A stretch of DNA of 64,000 nucleotides from RBG-13-68-16 sp041494245. GTDB lineage: Bacteria > Acidobacteriota > Thermoanaerobaculia > Thermoanaerobaculales > Thermoanaerobaculaceae. Numbering within the stretch: the first letter of the stretch is position 1; each line of letters opens with the position of its first letter. The stretch covers positions 1 to 64,000 of the forward strand of contig JBGQAK010000021.1 in NCBI GenBank assembly GCA_041494245.1, given 5' to 3'. This document shows, piece by piece, positions 7,914-15,632 of this stretch. Made by a program: the position numbers and the translations under genes. Under the pieces are notes generated by a model, which saw nothing but the letters and a program-made list of their open reading frames with translations, was not told the origin of the DNA and did not search any database.

Positions 7914-8516
7914 CTAAGAGGTCGTGACCGCGCTGGCGCTCTTGAGCTGACCGAGGAAAGCCTGGAAACCCGCCTGCTGGACGGGGCTCCAGGGCTCCTT
8001 CGTGAGACGGCAGCGAACGAAGCCGCCGAGGAGCTGGCAGATCCACAGACGCGAGAGCTCGGTGGCCGGCATGAGGGTGGCGGTCAGCTTCAGCTCCTGC
8101 AGCTCCTCGAAGTACTTGGTCATCTGGCGGCCGTACTCCTGCAGGAACTCGTCGCCCGCGGACTGGAGGAGCTCGTCGCGCCCGCCCGCCGCGAAGATCA
8201 GAAGCTCGAGCAGCAGGCCCTTGCGGAGCGCGAACCGCTGGGCGTGACGCTCGATCTGGAACTCCAGGGCGTGCCCGTGCTGTACGGCCTCCGGCATCAG
8301 CTCCAGCAGCATCGTCGCGAACAGCCTCTCCGACAGGTGACGGAGCGAAGCGGCGATGATCGCGGCCTTTCCGGGGAAGTACCGGTAGAGCGCCGCTTCT
8401 GTGAACTGGAGGCGGCGCGCGAGTCCGGCGGTGGTCACGCCGGCGACCCCGCGGTCCTCGGCCAAGTCGAGCGCCGTGTTGATGATCGCCTCTTCCCGCC
8501 GGGCATGGTCGTTCAT
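7914..8516 (-). CDS. TetR/AcrR-family transcriptional regulator
   Basis: Likely a ligand-controlled DNA-binding repressor, 200 residues. An N-terminal helix-turn-helix is clear: TTAGLARRLQFTEAALYRYF within the first 55 residues, followed by KAAIIAASLRHL and a helical, variable ligand domain. The ligand and targets cannot be read from the sequence. The ATG at 8516 is chosen because a good promoter lies directly upstream (8525-8553), with its -10 element eight bases from the start, ruling out the longer frame beginning at 8561. No Shine-Dalgarno sequence is seen, which fits a leaderless mRNA. It converges on pepT and lies downstream of the 663-residue zinc-ribbon gene. Confidence 0.88.
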   Translation of the reverse strand: MNDHARREEAIINTALDLAEDRGVAGVTTAGLARRLQFTEAALYRYFPGKAAIIAASLRHLSERLFATMLLELMPEAVQHGHALEFQIERHAQRFALRKGLLLELLIFAAGGRDELLQSAGDEFLQEYGRQMTKYFEELQELKLTATLMPATELSRLWICQLLGGFVRCRLTKEPWSPVQQAGFQAFLGQLKSASAVTTS

Positions 8517-8524
8517 GGCGGCAT

Positions 8525-8553
8525 AGTATACGGTCTTGTGATGGAGTCCGCAA
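8525..8553 (-). promoter_or_regulatory. Promoter of the TetR gene
   Basis: Minus strand TTGCGG (8553-8548), 17-base spacer, TATACT (8530-8525). The -10 element ends eight bases before the ATG at 8516, so the transcript probably has almost no leader. Confidence 0.6.
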
Positions 8554-8598
8554 TACGTCAAGGCATCGTAAAGAAATCGAAGTCCAGTTTGCAGAAGC

Positions 8599-10590
8599 CT
8601 AGCCGGAGCCTGGCGTTAGCTCGGGGTTCCCCGCATCTCCCTGCAGCCCTGCCAGGGCCGTGAGGCGGGGGCGCCCGAAGACGGCCTCGAACGGCCCGAC
8701 GGCCTCCTCCGGCAGGCTCAGGAAGACGAGCTCCGGCTCGCCCTCCAGCTCCGTGGACAGGAACCTCTCACGCACGCTCTTGACCTGCGCCCTGGCGAGG
8801 TCCCGCTGCGTGAAGGCGAGCGCGAGGTAGACGCGGGCGAACACCCTGGCCTCGGCGGCCGGAAGGGTGACGTCGACCACGCGCCCGGGCGGACGCGCCG
8901 GGGAGAACCTCTCGCGCTGGAGAGCGCGCCGTGGCCCCTGCACCAGCGGCCACAGCCGGCGGTAGAGCTTGAGGCCTGCCCTGTCGACGCGGGTCCGGAA
9001 CGCGGGCACGAAGAACTCCTGAGAGACTTGCGGGCGCTCACCGATCTGGTCGTAGGTGCCGTCGACGCCGTCGGTGAGGTGGGGGAGGTCCGTGATGACC
9101 TCGCCGGTGCCGGTGCGCAGGAGTAGGGAGAACCGCCAGAACGGCACCAGCCAGTGGTCCTTCTCCGCCTCCTCGTGCAGGTACGGCACGGTGGTCCACC
9201 GGGCGCCCCGCATCGCCACGATCCGGGAGCAGTTGGTGCACAGGTGGGCCACCGAGTCGGCGGCGAAGGCGAGGTCCCCGCCGCACTGCGGGCAGCGGCT
9301 CGGCTTGAGCGTCGGCGGTTCGCCCGTCAGGTCGGCACGGGCCGCGGACGCGAGGTCGAGGACCGGGGCCTCGCCCTCAACGGCCCCCGCAGCGCCATCC
9401 ACCAGCACGGCGAACCGGTCGCCGTCGAGCTCAAGCTCCGCCAAGTGCCAGGGCCGGTAGACGAGCGCCACCACCTCGGGCACGAAGGTGGCGTGCATGG
9501 CGAGCGGAGCCACCGCCAGCTCGGTCGAGCGGCGGGAGAGCTGTTGCACCCGCCGGTCGATCTCCTCCGGCCCACACTCCACCGCGAGGGCTCCGACCTC
9601 GGCCTCGGGAGACCCCAGCAGCGGCCGGAGCGCGCGGAGGTAGGAGAGCTTGCCCATCTCCGGCAGCGGTGCGGCGGTGGCGCGCACGGAGCCCTCGATC
9701 GTCGTGACCGCGAACTCCATCCGCTTGAGACCCTGCTGGTCGCGGCCGAAGCCGGCTTGGTAGAGCGTGCCGAAGCGGTGCCAGTAGGGAGCGAGGAAGC
9801 GCCGGCGGGAGGTGACCTTGAGGCGCGGGGCGATCCTCTCCGCGTAGGCCCCGGCGGCCCGGTCCACCTCGGCATCCATCGCGTTCACGAGAGGGGAGGT
9901 GGGCGGGGGCAGCAGGGAGTCCAGCCCGTGCCCCGACCCCTCGGCCGCGAACCCCGAGTCGGCCACGAGCGGGCGCACCCGCTGGTCGTAGAGCTTCAGG
10001 TAGTGGAGATGGCGGAGATGCCTGAGCACCGCGGCCTTCAGTTCTTCGTCGCCGGCCGCTGCGTCGGGGACGACCACCGTCAGGGTGTCGCCGCGGCTGG
10101 TCACCACGTGCTCCGAGCCGCAGAACTCGCACCTCGTCATGCGGTGGTAGACGGGCACAGCGAGCTGGGCGCCGCACGTGGGGCAGCGCAGCTCGAGGGC
10201 GAAGCCGCTCGCGTCGGGCTCGTCACGCCGGTTCGGCGCGGACGGCCGGGCCGAGAGGGCCTGGGTGGCCGGGGCGGGCACGGTCGTGGGCGGGCGAAGC
10301 TGCTTGAGGCCGAGCGCGAACCCCCACGCTCCCGAGAGCAGGCCGAAGGCAACGAAGACCTGCACGTCGTGCACGAGGAAGATACCGGCCCACGCCACCA
10401 CCGAGAGCACCCATGCCACTGCCTGTTCCGCGAACGGGCGGCCGCACCATCGCAGCAGGCCCGAAGGGGTGAAGAAGCCGACCATGGGGAAGAGCCAGAA
10501 CGCGGGGAGGGGGGTGTTGCGTGCGACCAGACCGTGGCCAACGGCCCACAGCGCCGTCGGCAGCATGAGGGCCACGACCCAGGCGGTCAT
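8599..10590 (-). CDS. Membrane protein with two zinc ribbons, function unknown
   Basis: A 663-residue protein I cannot assign to a named family. The first 100 residues contain about four hydrophobic segments (roughly 3-22, 33-48, 57-73 and 76-97). A CPTCG...CEFCG zinc ribbon follows (Cys136, 139, 154, 157), then a long soluble region, a second ribbon (CPQCGG...CTNC) around residues 425-445, and a soluble C-terminal domain of about 200 residues. The pattern resembles membrane-anchored zinc-ribbon proteins of unknown role. It overlaps the upstream 89-residue gene by four bases, so the two form one operon. The start ATG at 10590 lies in this overlap. Confidence 0.75.
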   Translation of the reverse strand: MTAWVVALMLPTALWAVGHGLVARNTPLPAFWLFPMVGFFTPSGLLRWCGRPFAEQAVAWVLSVVAWAGIFLVHDVQVFVAFGLLSGAWGFALGLKQLRPPTTVPAPATQALSARPSAPNRRDEPDASGFALELRCPTCGAQLAVPVYHRMTRCEFCGSEHVVTSRGDTLTVVVPDAAAGDEELKAAVLRHLRHLHYLKLYDQRVRPLVADSGFAAEGSGHGLDSLLPPPTSPLVNAMDAEVDRAAGAYAERIAPRLKVTSRRRFLAPYWHRFGTLYQAGFGRDQQGLKRMEFAVTTIEGSVRATAAPLPEMGKLSYLRALRPLLGSPEAEVGALAVECGPEEIDRRVQQLSRRSTELAVAPLAMHATFVPEVVALVYRPWHLAELELDGDRFAVLVDGAAGAVEGEAPVLDLASAARADLTGEPPTLKPSRCPQCGGDLAFAADSVAHLCTNCSRIVAMRGARWTTVPYLHEEAEKDHWLVPFWRFSLLLRTGTGEVITDLPHLTDGVDGTYDQIGERPQVSQEFFVPAFRTRVDRAGLKLYRRLWPLVQGPRRALQRERFSPARPPGRVVDVTLPAAEARVFARVYLALAFTQRDLARAQVKSVRERFLSTELEGEPELVFLSLPEEAVGPFEAVFGRPRLTALAGLQGDAGNPELTPGSG

Positions 10591-10856
10591 TGTCGGAGCA
10601 GTTGCGCCAGATCGAGGGCGTCGCGGCTCACGGCCCTCAGCAGGCTCATCACTTCCTGGGCGTCCGCGATGCTCGTGGCGGCGTCGGCCATCGCGCCCTC
10701 GAGTAGGAGCCGCGCGGCCTCACGCCCCTCGGTCGTCTGGGGAGCTGCGGCGAGCACCTCGCGGCACAGCTCGAACTGCTCGCCGCGAGGCGCGGGACCC
10801 CGCTGGATCCTTCCCAGCACGGCCCTCCAGCGCTCGATCTCCTGCGGGCCGACCAC
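10587..10856 (-). CDS. Small helical protein, function unknown
   Basis: An 89-residue, mostly helical, acidic protein without membrane segments or recognised motif. It starts with GTG at 10856 and its stop overlaps the start of the 663-residue zinc-ribbon gene, so the two are likely co-translated partners. No ribosome site is visible. A TACACT hexamer (10868-10863 on the minus strand) ends six bases before the GTG, which suggests a leaderless transcript. The divergent priA gene shares this 24-base promoter zone. Confidence 0.65.
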   Translation of the reverse strand: MVGPQEIERWRAVLGRIQRGPAPRGEQFELCREVLAAAPQTTEGREAARLLLEGAMADAATSIADAQEVMSLLRAVSRDALDLAQLLRQ

Positions 10857-10862
10857 GTGCCG

Positions 10863-10872
10863 AGTGTATCAT
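10863..10872. promoter_or_regulatory. Overlapping divergent -10 elements
   Basis: TACACT on the minus strand (10868-10863) serves the 89-residue gene and TATCAT on the plus strand (10867-10872) serves priA. They overlap by two bases, and each ends 6-8 bases before a GTG start lacking a Shine-Dalgarno sequence. RNA polymerase could not occupy both at once. Confidence 0.4.
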
Positions 10873-10880
10873 CGTGGCCG

Positions 10881-13304
10881 GTGTTCGCCCGCGTTGCTTT
10901 TCCCACCGCGCTTCCCGACGCCCTCTCGTACAGCGTCCCGGAGGCGCTCGTGCCCCTTGCACTGCCGGGCGCGCGGGTCCGCGTCCGGTTGCGTGGGCAG
11001 GCGCGGGTGGGGCTCGTGGTGGAGCTGGCCGAGGACGCTGGCGTCCCCGCGGAGAGGGTCCTCCCCCTCGAGGAGGTCCTCGACGCGGCGCCTCTGGTGC
11101 CTGCGCACGTCCTCGAGCTGGTGCGCTTTGCCGCCGACTACTACGCGGCGCCGATCGGGAGCGTGGTGCGCTCCGCCGTGCCCGGCGCACTCTTGCGCGT
11201 GCCACCGCCCCTCGTCCAGATCGGCCCGCGCGCCCGCGAGGTTGCCGCGACCGCCGGACCCGACGAGCGCCGACTCCTGGAGCGCTTGCTGGAAGCCCAC
11301 CGGATCACCGTGGCGCGCCTGCGCGCCGAGGGGTGGGGGCAGCAGCAGCTCTCGGAGCTGCTCACTGCGCTGGAGGCCCGGCACGCCGTGCGGGTCGTCG
11401 AGCGCCGTGCCGGGCAGCTCCCCGGAGCCACGGTTACCGCCGTGGTTCTGACCGATCTGCCGGCCGCGGAGCGCGCCGCGCGCGTGGGAGCCGCTCCGGC
11501 CCAGGCGCGCGTGGTCGCCTGGGTCGCGGAGCTCGGGCGGCCGGTCCTGGAGGGTGAGCTGCTCGCCTCCTGCCGGTGCTCTCCGGGCGTCATCTCGGAG
11601 CTGGTGCGCAAGGGGGTCCTCAAGCGCTTCCGCCAGGAGAGGCGCAGGGAGATCCGACGCTGGGAGCTCGCCCCGGCGCCCGCGCCGGCCCAGCTCACGG
11701 CGGACCAAATCCGGGCCCTCGAGGCGCTGGTCTCCGCGCTCGGGAGCGGTGAGTACCGCTCGTTCCTCCTGCAGGGGGTCACCGGCTCGGGCAAGACAGA
11801 GGTGTACCTCCGGCTGGCGGCCGCGGCCACGGCGCGCGGGCTGCAGGCGCTCGTGTTGGTGCCGGAGATCGCGCTCACGCCGGCGCTCGCAGGGCAGCTC
11901 GCAAGGACCTTCGGCGAGCGGGTGGCGGTGCTCCACTCCTCGATGGCCGAGGGGGAGCGGGTGGCGGCCTGGGATCGGGCCCGCCGGGGGGACGTGGACG
12001 TGGTGGCGGGTCCCCGTTCGGCCCTGTGGGCGCCTCTTTCACGCCTCGGGGTGATCGTCGTGGATGAGGAACAGGACAGCTCCTACAAGCAGGAGGAGGA
12101 GCCCCGCTACCACGCGCGCGACCTCGCGCTCGTCCTCGGCCAGCGGTGCGCGGTGCCCGTCCTGCTGGCCTCCGCCACACCCTCGCTCGAGACGCTCGCG
12201 CTGGCGACCCAGGGCAGGCTGACGATCCTGGAGCTTCCCGAGCGCGTCGCCGGCGGTCGCCTACCCGAGGTCGAGGTGGTCGACCTGCGGAACGAGCCGC
12301 CCGAGCCGGGGGAGCACGGGCAGCGCTTCATCTCACGGCGGCTCAGGGAGCTGCTCGAGCAGACCCTCTCCCGCGGCGAGCAGGCGATCCTGCTCGTGAA
12401 CCGGCGGGGATGGGCCCCGGTGCTGTTGTGCCGGCAGTGCGGGCACCAGGCGTCGTGCCGCGACTGCTCGATCCCGCTCACCGTGCACCGGAGTCAGGGA
12501 GCGCTGGTCTGCCACTACTGCGGGTTTCGTCGCGAGATCCCGGACCGCTGCCCGCGCTGCAACGGGGAGGTGCTCCACCACGTCGGGGCGGGCACCGAGA
12601 AGATCGCCGTGCTGGTGCGGGAGCTGCACCCGCGCTCGGTGGTGGACATCCTCGACCGCGACACCGCCCGCTCACCGGCGCAGCTGCTGGCCACGCTGGA
12701 ACGCTTCGCGTCCGGCGAGAGCCAGGTGCTGGTGGGCACCCAGATGGTCTCCAAGGGCCATCACTTCCCGGCGGTCACCCTCACCGGCGTGGTGAACGCG
12801 GACAACCTCCTCGGCTTCCCGGACTTCCGCGGGGCCGAGAAGACGTTCCACATGCTCACCCAGGTGGCTGGCCGTGCAGGGCGGGGGGAGAGGCCGGGCA
12901 CCGTCGTGATCCAGACGTACCACCCCGACCACTACGGCATTCGCGCCGTGCTCACCCACGACGTTCGCGGCTTCGCCGAGGAGGAGCTGCGCTACAGGAA
13001 GGCGTTCCGCTACCCCCCGGTGACCCGGCTCGTCCTCGTGCGCTACGAGTCGGCGAGCGAGAACGCTGCCGTGGCTGCGGCACAGGCCGCGGCCCGGGCG
13101 GTCGATCCAGCCCCTCCCGGCCTGCGGGTCGTCGGCCCTGCACCGGCGCCGCTCGCGAGGCTGCGTGGCAAGTGGCGCGTGCAGCTTCTGCTGCTCGCAC
13201 CGGCAAGAACCGCGCTCCGCGAGACGCTGGCCAGGCTCTCGGCGCTGCCTGTTCCCCGCGCCGTGCACCGCGTCATCGACGTGGACCCTCAGAGCACTGT
13301 CTGA
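10881..13304 (+). CDS. priA: Primosomal protein N' (PriA helicase)
   Basis: Superfamily 2 helicase that reloads the replisome at stalled forks; about 807 residues. In order: N-terminal DNA-binding domain beginning FARVAFPTALPDALSYSVP, Walker A GVTGSGKTE near residue 300, the DEEQ box near residue 393 (VVDEEQDSSYKQEEEPRYHARD), and a zinc-binding module with eight cysteines between about residues 517 and 563. I chose the GTG at 10881, which gives the usual family N-terminus and has a -10 hexamer eight bases upstream; the GTG at 10857 is the alternative. The 3' end overlaps the convergent methyltransferase by 16 bases. Confidence 0.95.
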   Translation: MFARVAFPTALPDALSYSVPEALVPLALPGARVRVRLRGQARVGLVVELAEDAGVPAERVLPLEEVLDAAPLVPAHVLELVRFAADYYAAPIGSVVRSAVPGALLRVPPPLVQIGPRAREVAATAGPDERRLLERLLEAHRITVARLRAEGWGQQQLSELLTALEARHAVRVVERRAGQLPGATVTAVVLTDLPAAERAARVGAAPAQARVVAWVAELGRPVLEGELLASCRCSPGVISELVRKGVLKRFRQERRREIRRWELAPAPAPAQLTADQIRALEALVSALGSGEYRSFLLQGVTGSGKTEVYLRLAAAATARGLQALVLVPEIALTPALAGQLARTFGERVAVLHSSMAEGERVAAWDRARRGDVDVVAGPRSALWAPLSRLGVIVVDEEQDSSYKQEEEPRYHARDLALVLGQRCAVPVLLASATPSLETLALATQGRLTILELPERVAGGRLPEVEVVDLRNEPPEPGEHGQRFISRRLRELLEQTLSRGEQAILLVNRRGWAPVLLCRQCGHQASCRDCSIPLTVHRSQGALVCHYCGFRREIPDRCPRCNGEVLHHVGAGTEKIAVLVRELHPRSVVDILDRDTARSPAQLLATLERFASGESQVLVGTQMVSKGHHFPAVTLTGVVNADNLLGFPDFRGAEKTFHMLTQVAGRAGRGERPGTVVIQTYHPDHYGIRAVLTHDVRGFAEEELRYRKAFRYPPVTRLVLVRYESASENAAVAAAQAAARAVDPAPPGLRVVGPAPAPLARLRGKWRVQLLLLAPARTALRETLARLSALPVPRAVHRVIDVDPQSTV

Positions 13305-14083
13305 GCGGTGGGCCAGCCGAGCAGGTAGGTGACGCGGCACGCTCCGATCGACCGGATCCGCCCCGCCTCCCAGGCGTAGCTTGCGGGGGCGGGGTCCGGG
13401 GTGAGCGTGAGGAGTTCGGCCGGTGAGTACGTTCGAAGGCAGGAGACGAGGGCGTCCCACGCGGCAAGCAGCGGCACGACGGGCACGAGGTTCGTCCACA
13501 GCACCCTCCGCCACGAGAACGGCCGGATGAACGGTGTGGCGAGCCAGACGAAGAAGGGCATCGCAACGATCGCGGGCCCCCAGATCAGAAAGTTCCGCTC
13601 GGTGTACTCGAAGACGCCGATCCCTCTTCTCTGGCAAACCGCATCGGCGAGGATCCGACGTGCAGCGTCCTCCTCGAAGTGGTGAAACGAGGTGAACAGC
13701 GTACGGAAGCCGTCGAGGTGATCCGGAACGCGGCCGGCTTCCACCGGAGCCTCGAACGCGGCGACCCTCCCGGGCGACTCGCCGACCGCTTGCCGGAACG
13801 CCGCCAGGTTCGGGTACTTGTCGGTCAGGACGACGTCCACTTCGACGCCGTGGACCGTGGCGAACTCCTTGACCACTGTGAGGACCGACCTCCCGGCACC
13901 CGAGCAAAGGTCGAGAATCGAACGTGCCCCGCTCGCCTGCATCGCGGCCCACAACCTTCCGGCGACGGGGTTATACGGCCTGAAGCCCTCCGCAAAGTAC
14001 GACATCACGTCGGTGAGGAGGTCCCGAAAGACCCGCGGGAACCACCTCAGCTCGTGAAGCTCCACCAGGTGAAATCGCTTCAT
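13289..14083 (-). CDS. Class I SAM-dependent methyltransferase-like protein
   Basis: A 264-residue protein. Motif I of the Rossmann methyltransferase fold is clear (ILDLCSGAGRS, about residues 50-60), followed by an acidic strand VDVVLTDKYPN. The C-terminal third is hydrophobic (VAMPFFVWLATPF and LVPVVPLLAAWDAL), suggesting membrane association. The substrate is unknown. The ATG at 14083 overlaps the stop of the upstream aminotransferase as ATGA, so the two are co-translated. The end overlaps the convergent priA by 16 bases. The much longer open frame to 15901 is a read-through of non-coding frame. Confidence 0.82.
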   Translation of the reverse strand: MKRFHLVELHELRWFPRVFRDLLTDVMSYFAEGFRPYNPVAGRLWAAMQASGARSILDLCSGAGRSVLTVVKEFATVHGVEVDVVLTDKYPNLAAFRQAVGESPGRVAAFEAPVEAGRVPDHLDGFRTLFTSFHHFEEDAARRILADAVCQRRGIGVFEYTERNFLIWGPAIVAMPFFVWLATPFIRPFSWRRVLWTNLVPVVPLLAAWDALVSCLRTYSPAELLTLTPDPAPASYAWEAGRIRSIGACRVTYLLGWPTAQTVL

Positions 14084-15363
14084 GACGCCTCTGGAGTCCA
14101 GCCCTTGCTGTGCAGGGGGGTCGCAGCGAGGGCCCGGGCGAGCCGGCGGCAACCCTCGCCGATCTCGTCCGGCCCGGCAAAGGTGAAGCACGCACGGGCG
14201 TACGGGGTGCCGTCCACGGCCTTGCCGACGGTCTCGGCAGGGTCCGGGTAGAACGCGCCACCGGGGAGGAACGCCACCCCCTCCTCGATCGCCCGCTCGA
14301 AAACGGCGCAGCTGTCGCGCCCAAGCCGCAGCCAGAAGAAGAAGCCGCCTGCGGGCTCCGCAAAGGTCACCTCGGGAGGGAGGTGCTCGCCCAGAGCAGC
14401 CGTCATCGCCGCAGCCTTGGCGGCGTAGTGGCTCTTGATCTTCTCCAGGTGCGCGTCGAGGAAGCCGCGCCGGCAGTACTCCGCGACCAGGACCTGCGCC
14501 ACCATCGAGGTGCACAGATCCATCCCCTGCTTGGCGATCACCATCTTGCGGATGAGTTCCGCGTCGCCCACCGCCCACGCGACCCGCACGCCTGGGGCGA
14601 GCACCTTGGAGAACGACGACGCGAATACGACGCCGCCCGCGGACAGCGAGAAAAGCGTGGGGATGCGCTCGCCTCGGTAGCGCAGCTCGCCGTAGGGGTC
14701 GTCTTCGAGCACCGGGATCCCGAGATCGGCTGCAATCCGGGCGAGCTGCCGCCTTCTCGATGCGGCGAGGCAGACGCCCGAGGGGTTGGAGAAGTTGACG
14801 ATGGTGTAGATCAGCCTCGGCGTGCGGCCGGTCTCGCGCCGGCTGCCCTCGATCACCGCCGGCAGCATGTCGACCTGCAAGCCGTCGTCGTCGCACGGCA
14901 CGAGGGCGAAGCGCGCGCCGGCCGCGCGGAAGGTGTGCAGCGCGCCGGGGTAGGTGGGCGCGTCGACCACCACCACGTCGCCGGGGTCCAGCAGCACCCT
15001 GGCAAGCATGTCCACGACCTGGGTCGAGCCGGAGGAGATCACGACCTCCTCGGGAGCGATCGTGCGGCCGAGGAGCGGCGCCATGCGCGTCGCGATGTCC
15101 TCCACCAGCGGCCGGTAGCCCTCGCTGGCACCGTACTGCAGCGCTACCGTGCCCTTCGCCTGGAGCGCGGACGCGCAGGCCGCGAACTCTGCCACCGGGA
15201 AGATCGCCGGGTCGGGCAGCCCACCGGCAAAGGAGATCATGCCGGGCCGCTGCGTCATCTTGAAAAGCTCGCGGATCGGCGACGGGCGCATCGCCCCGAC
15301 GATCCCGGAGTAGCGGTAGGGGAAGGCCACCTGACACCTCGCGCCGCTGTGGCGGCGTTGCAA
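14080..15363 (-). CDS. PLP-dependent aminotransferase (class I/II, MocR/2-aminoadipate type)
   Basis: Fold-type I aminotransferase of about 427 residues. Family segments: MRPSPIRELFKMT and ISFAGGLPDP at the N-terminus, SSGSTQVVDM, NFSNPSGV, LEDDPYGELRY, and the PLP-binding lysine in SSFSKVLAPGVRVAW. This subgroup includes 2-aminoadipate and aromatic aminotransferases, so the substrate is open. The start is uncertain: TTG at 15363 has AGGGAGGA seven bases upstream and is preferred; GTG at 15390 or 15330 are alternatives. Coupled by ATGA to the downstream methyltransferase. Confidence 0.88.
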   Translation of the reverse strand: MQRRHSGARCQVAFPYRYSGIVGAMRPSPIRELFKMTQRPGMISFAGGLPDPAIFPVAEFAACASALQAKGTVALQYGASEGYRPLVEDIATRMAPLLGRTIAPEEVVISSGSTQVVDMLARVLLDPGDVVVVDAPTYPGALHTFRAAGARFALVPCDDDGLQVDMLPAVIEGSRRETGRTPRLIYTIVNFSNPSGVCLAASRRRQLARIAADLGIPVLEDDPYGELRYRGERIPTLFSLSAGGVVFASSFSKVLAPGVRVAWAVGDAELIRKMVIAKQGMDLCTSMVAQVLVAEYCRRGFLDAHLEKIKSHYAAKAAAMTAALGEHLPPEVTFAEPAGGFFFWLRLGRDSCAVFERAIEEGVAFLPGGAFYPDPAETVGKAVDGTPYARACFTFAGPDEIGEGCRRLARALAATPLHSKGWTPEAS

Positions 15364-15632
15364 TTCTACGTCCTCCCTCGTGGCCGGCACGGGCGCTGTC
15401 CCGCCCGGGATGGGCGTGATCGCAGTGCGGAAGGCTCGAGGCTGGTGGAAGGCTGCTCCCGGAAGCCCCAGGCCTCAGGCCCCAAGCCCGAGAGGGCGGT
15501 AGGTGGGTTCGCTGTCTCCCCGGTGGGACGCGGCGTCCTCCGGGGGCGCCCGCAGGACGCCACGCGCCCTTCGGTAGTGAGGTCGAAGCTGGCATCTCGC
15601 TTGCTAAACTAACTGCTTGGAGGGTGAGAGTA

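Noticed and set aside
9154..11451. 765-codon plus-strand frame opposite the zinc-ribbon gene
   Set aside because: Shadow frame; translation is dominated by Arg, Gly, Glu and His, and its end runs out of frame through priA.
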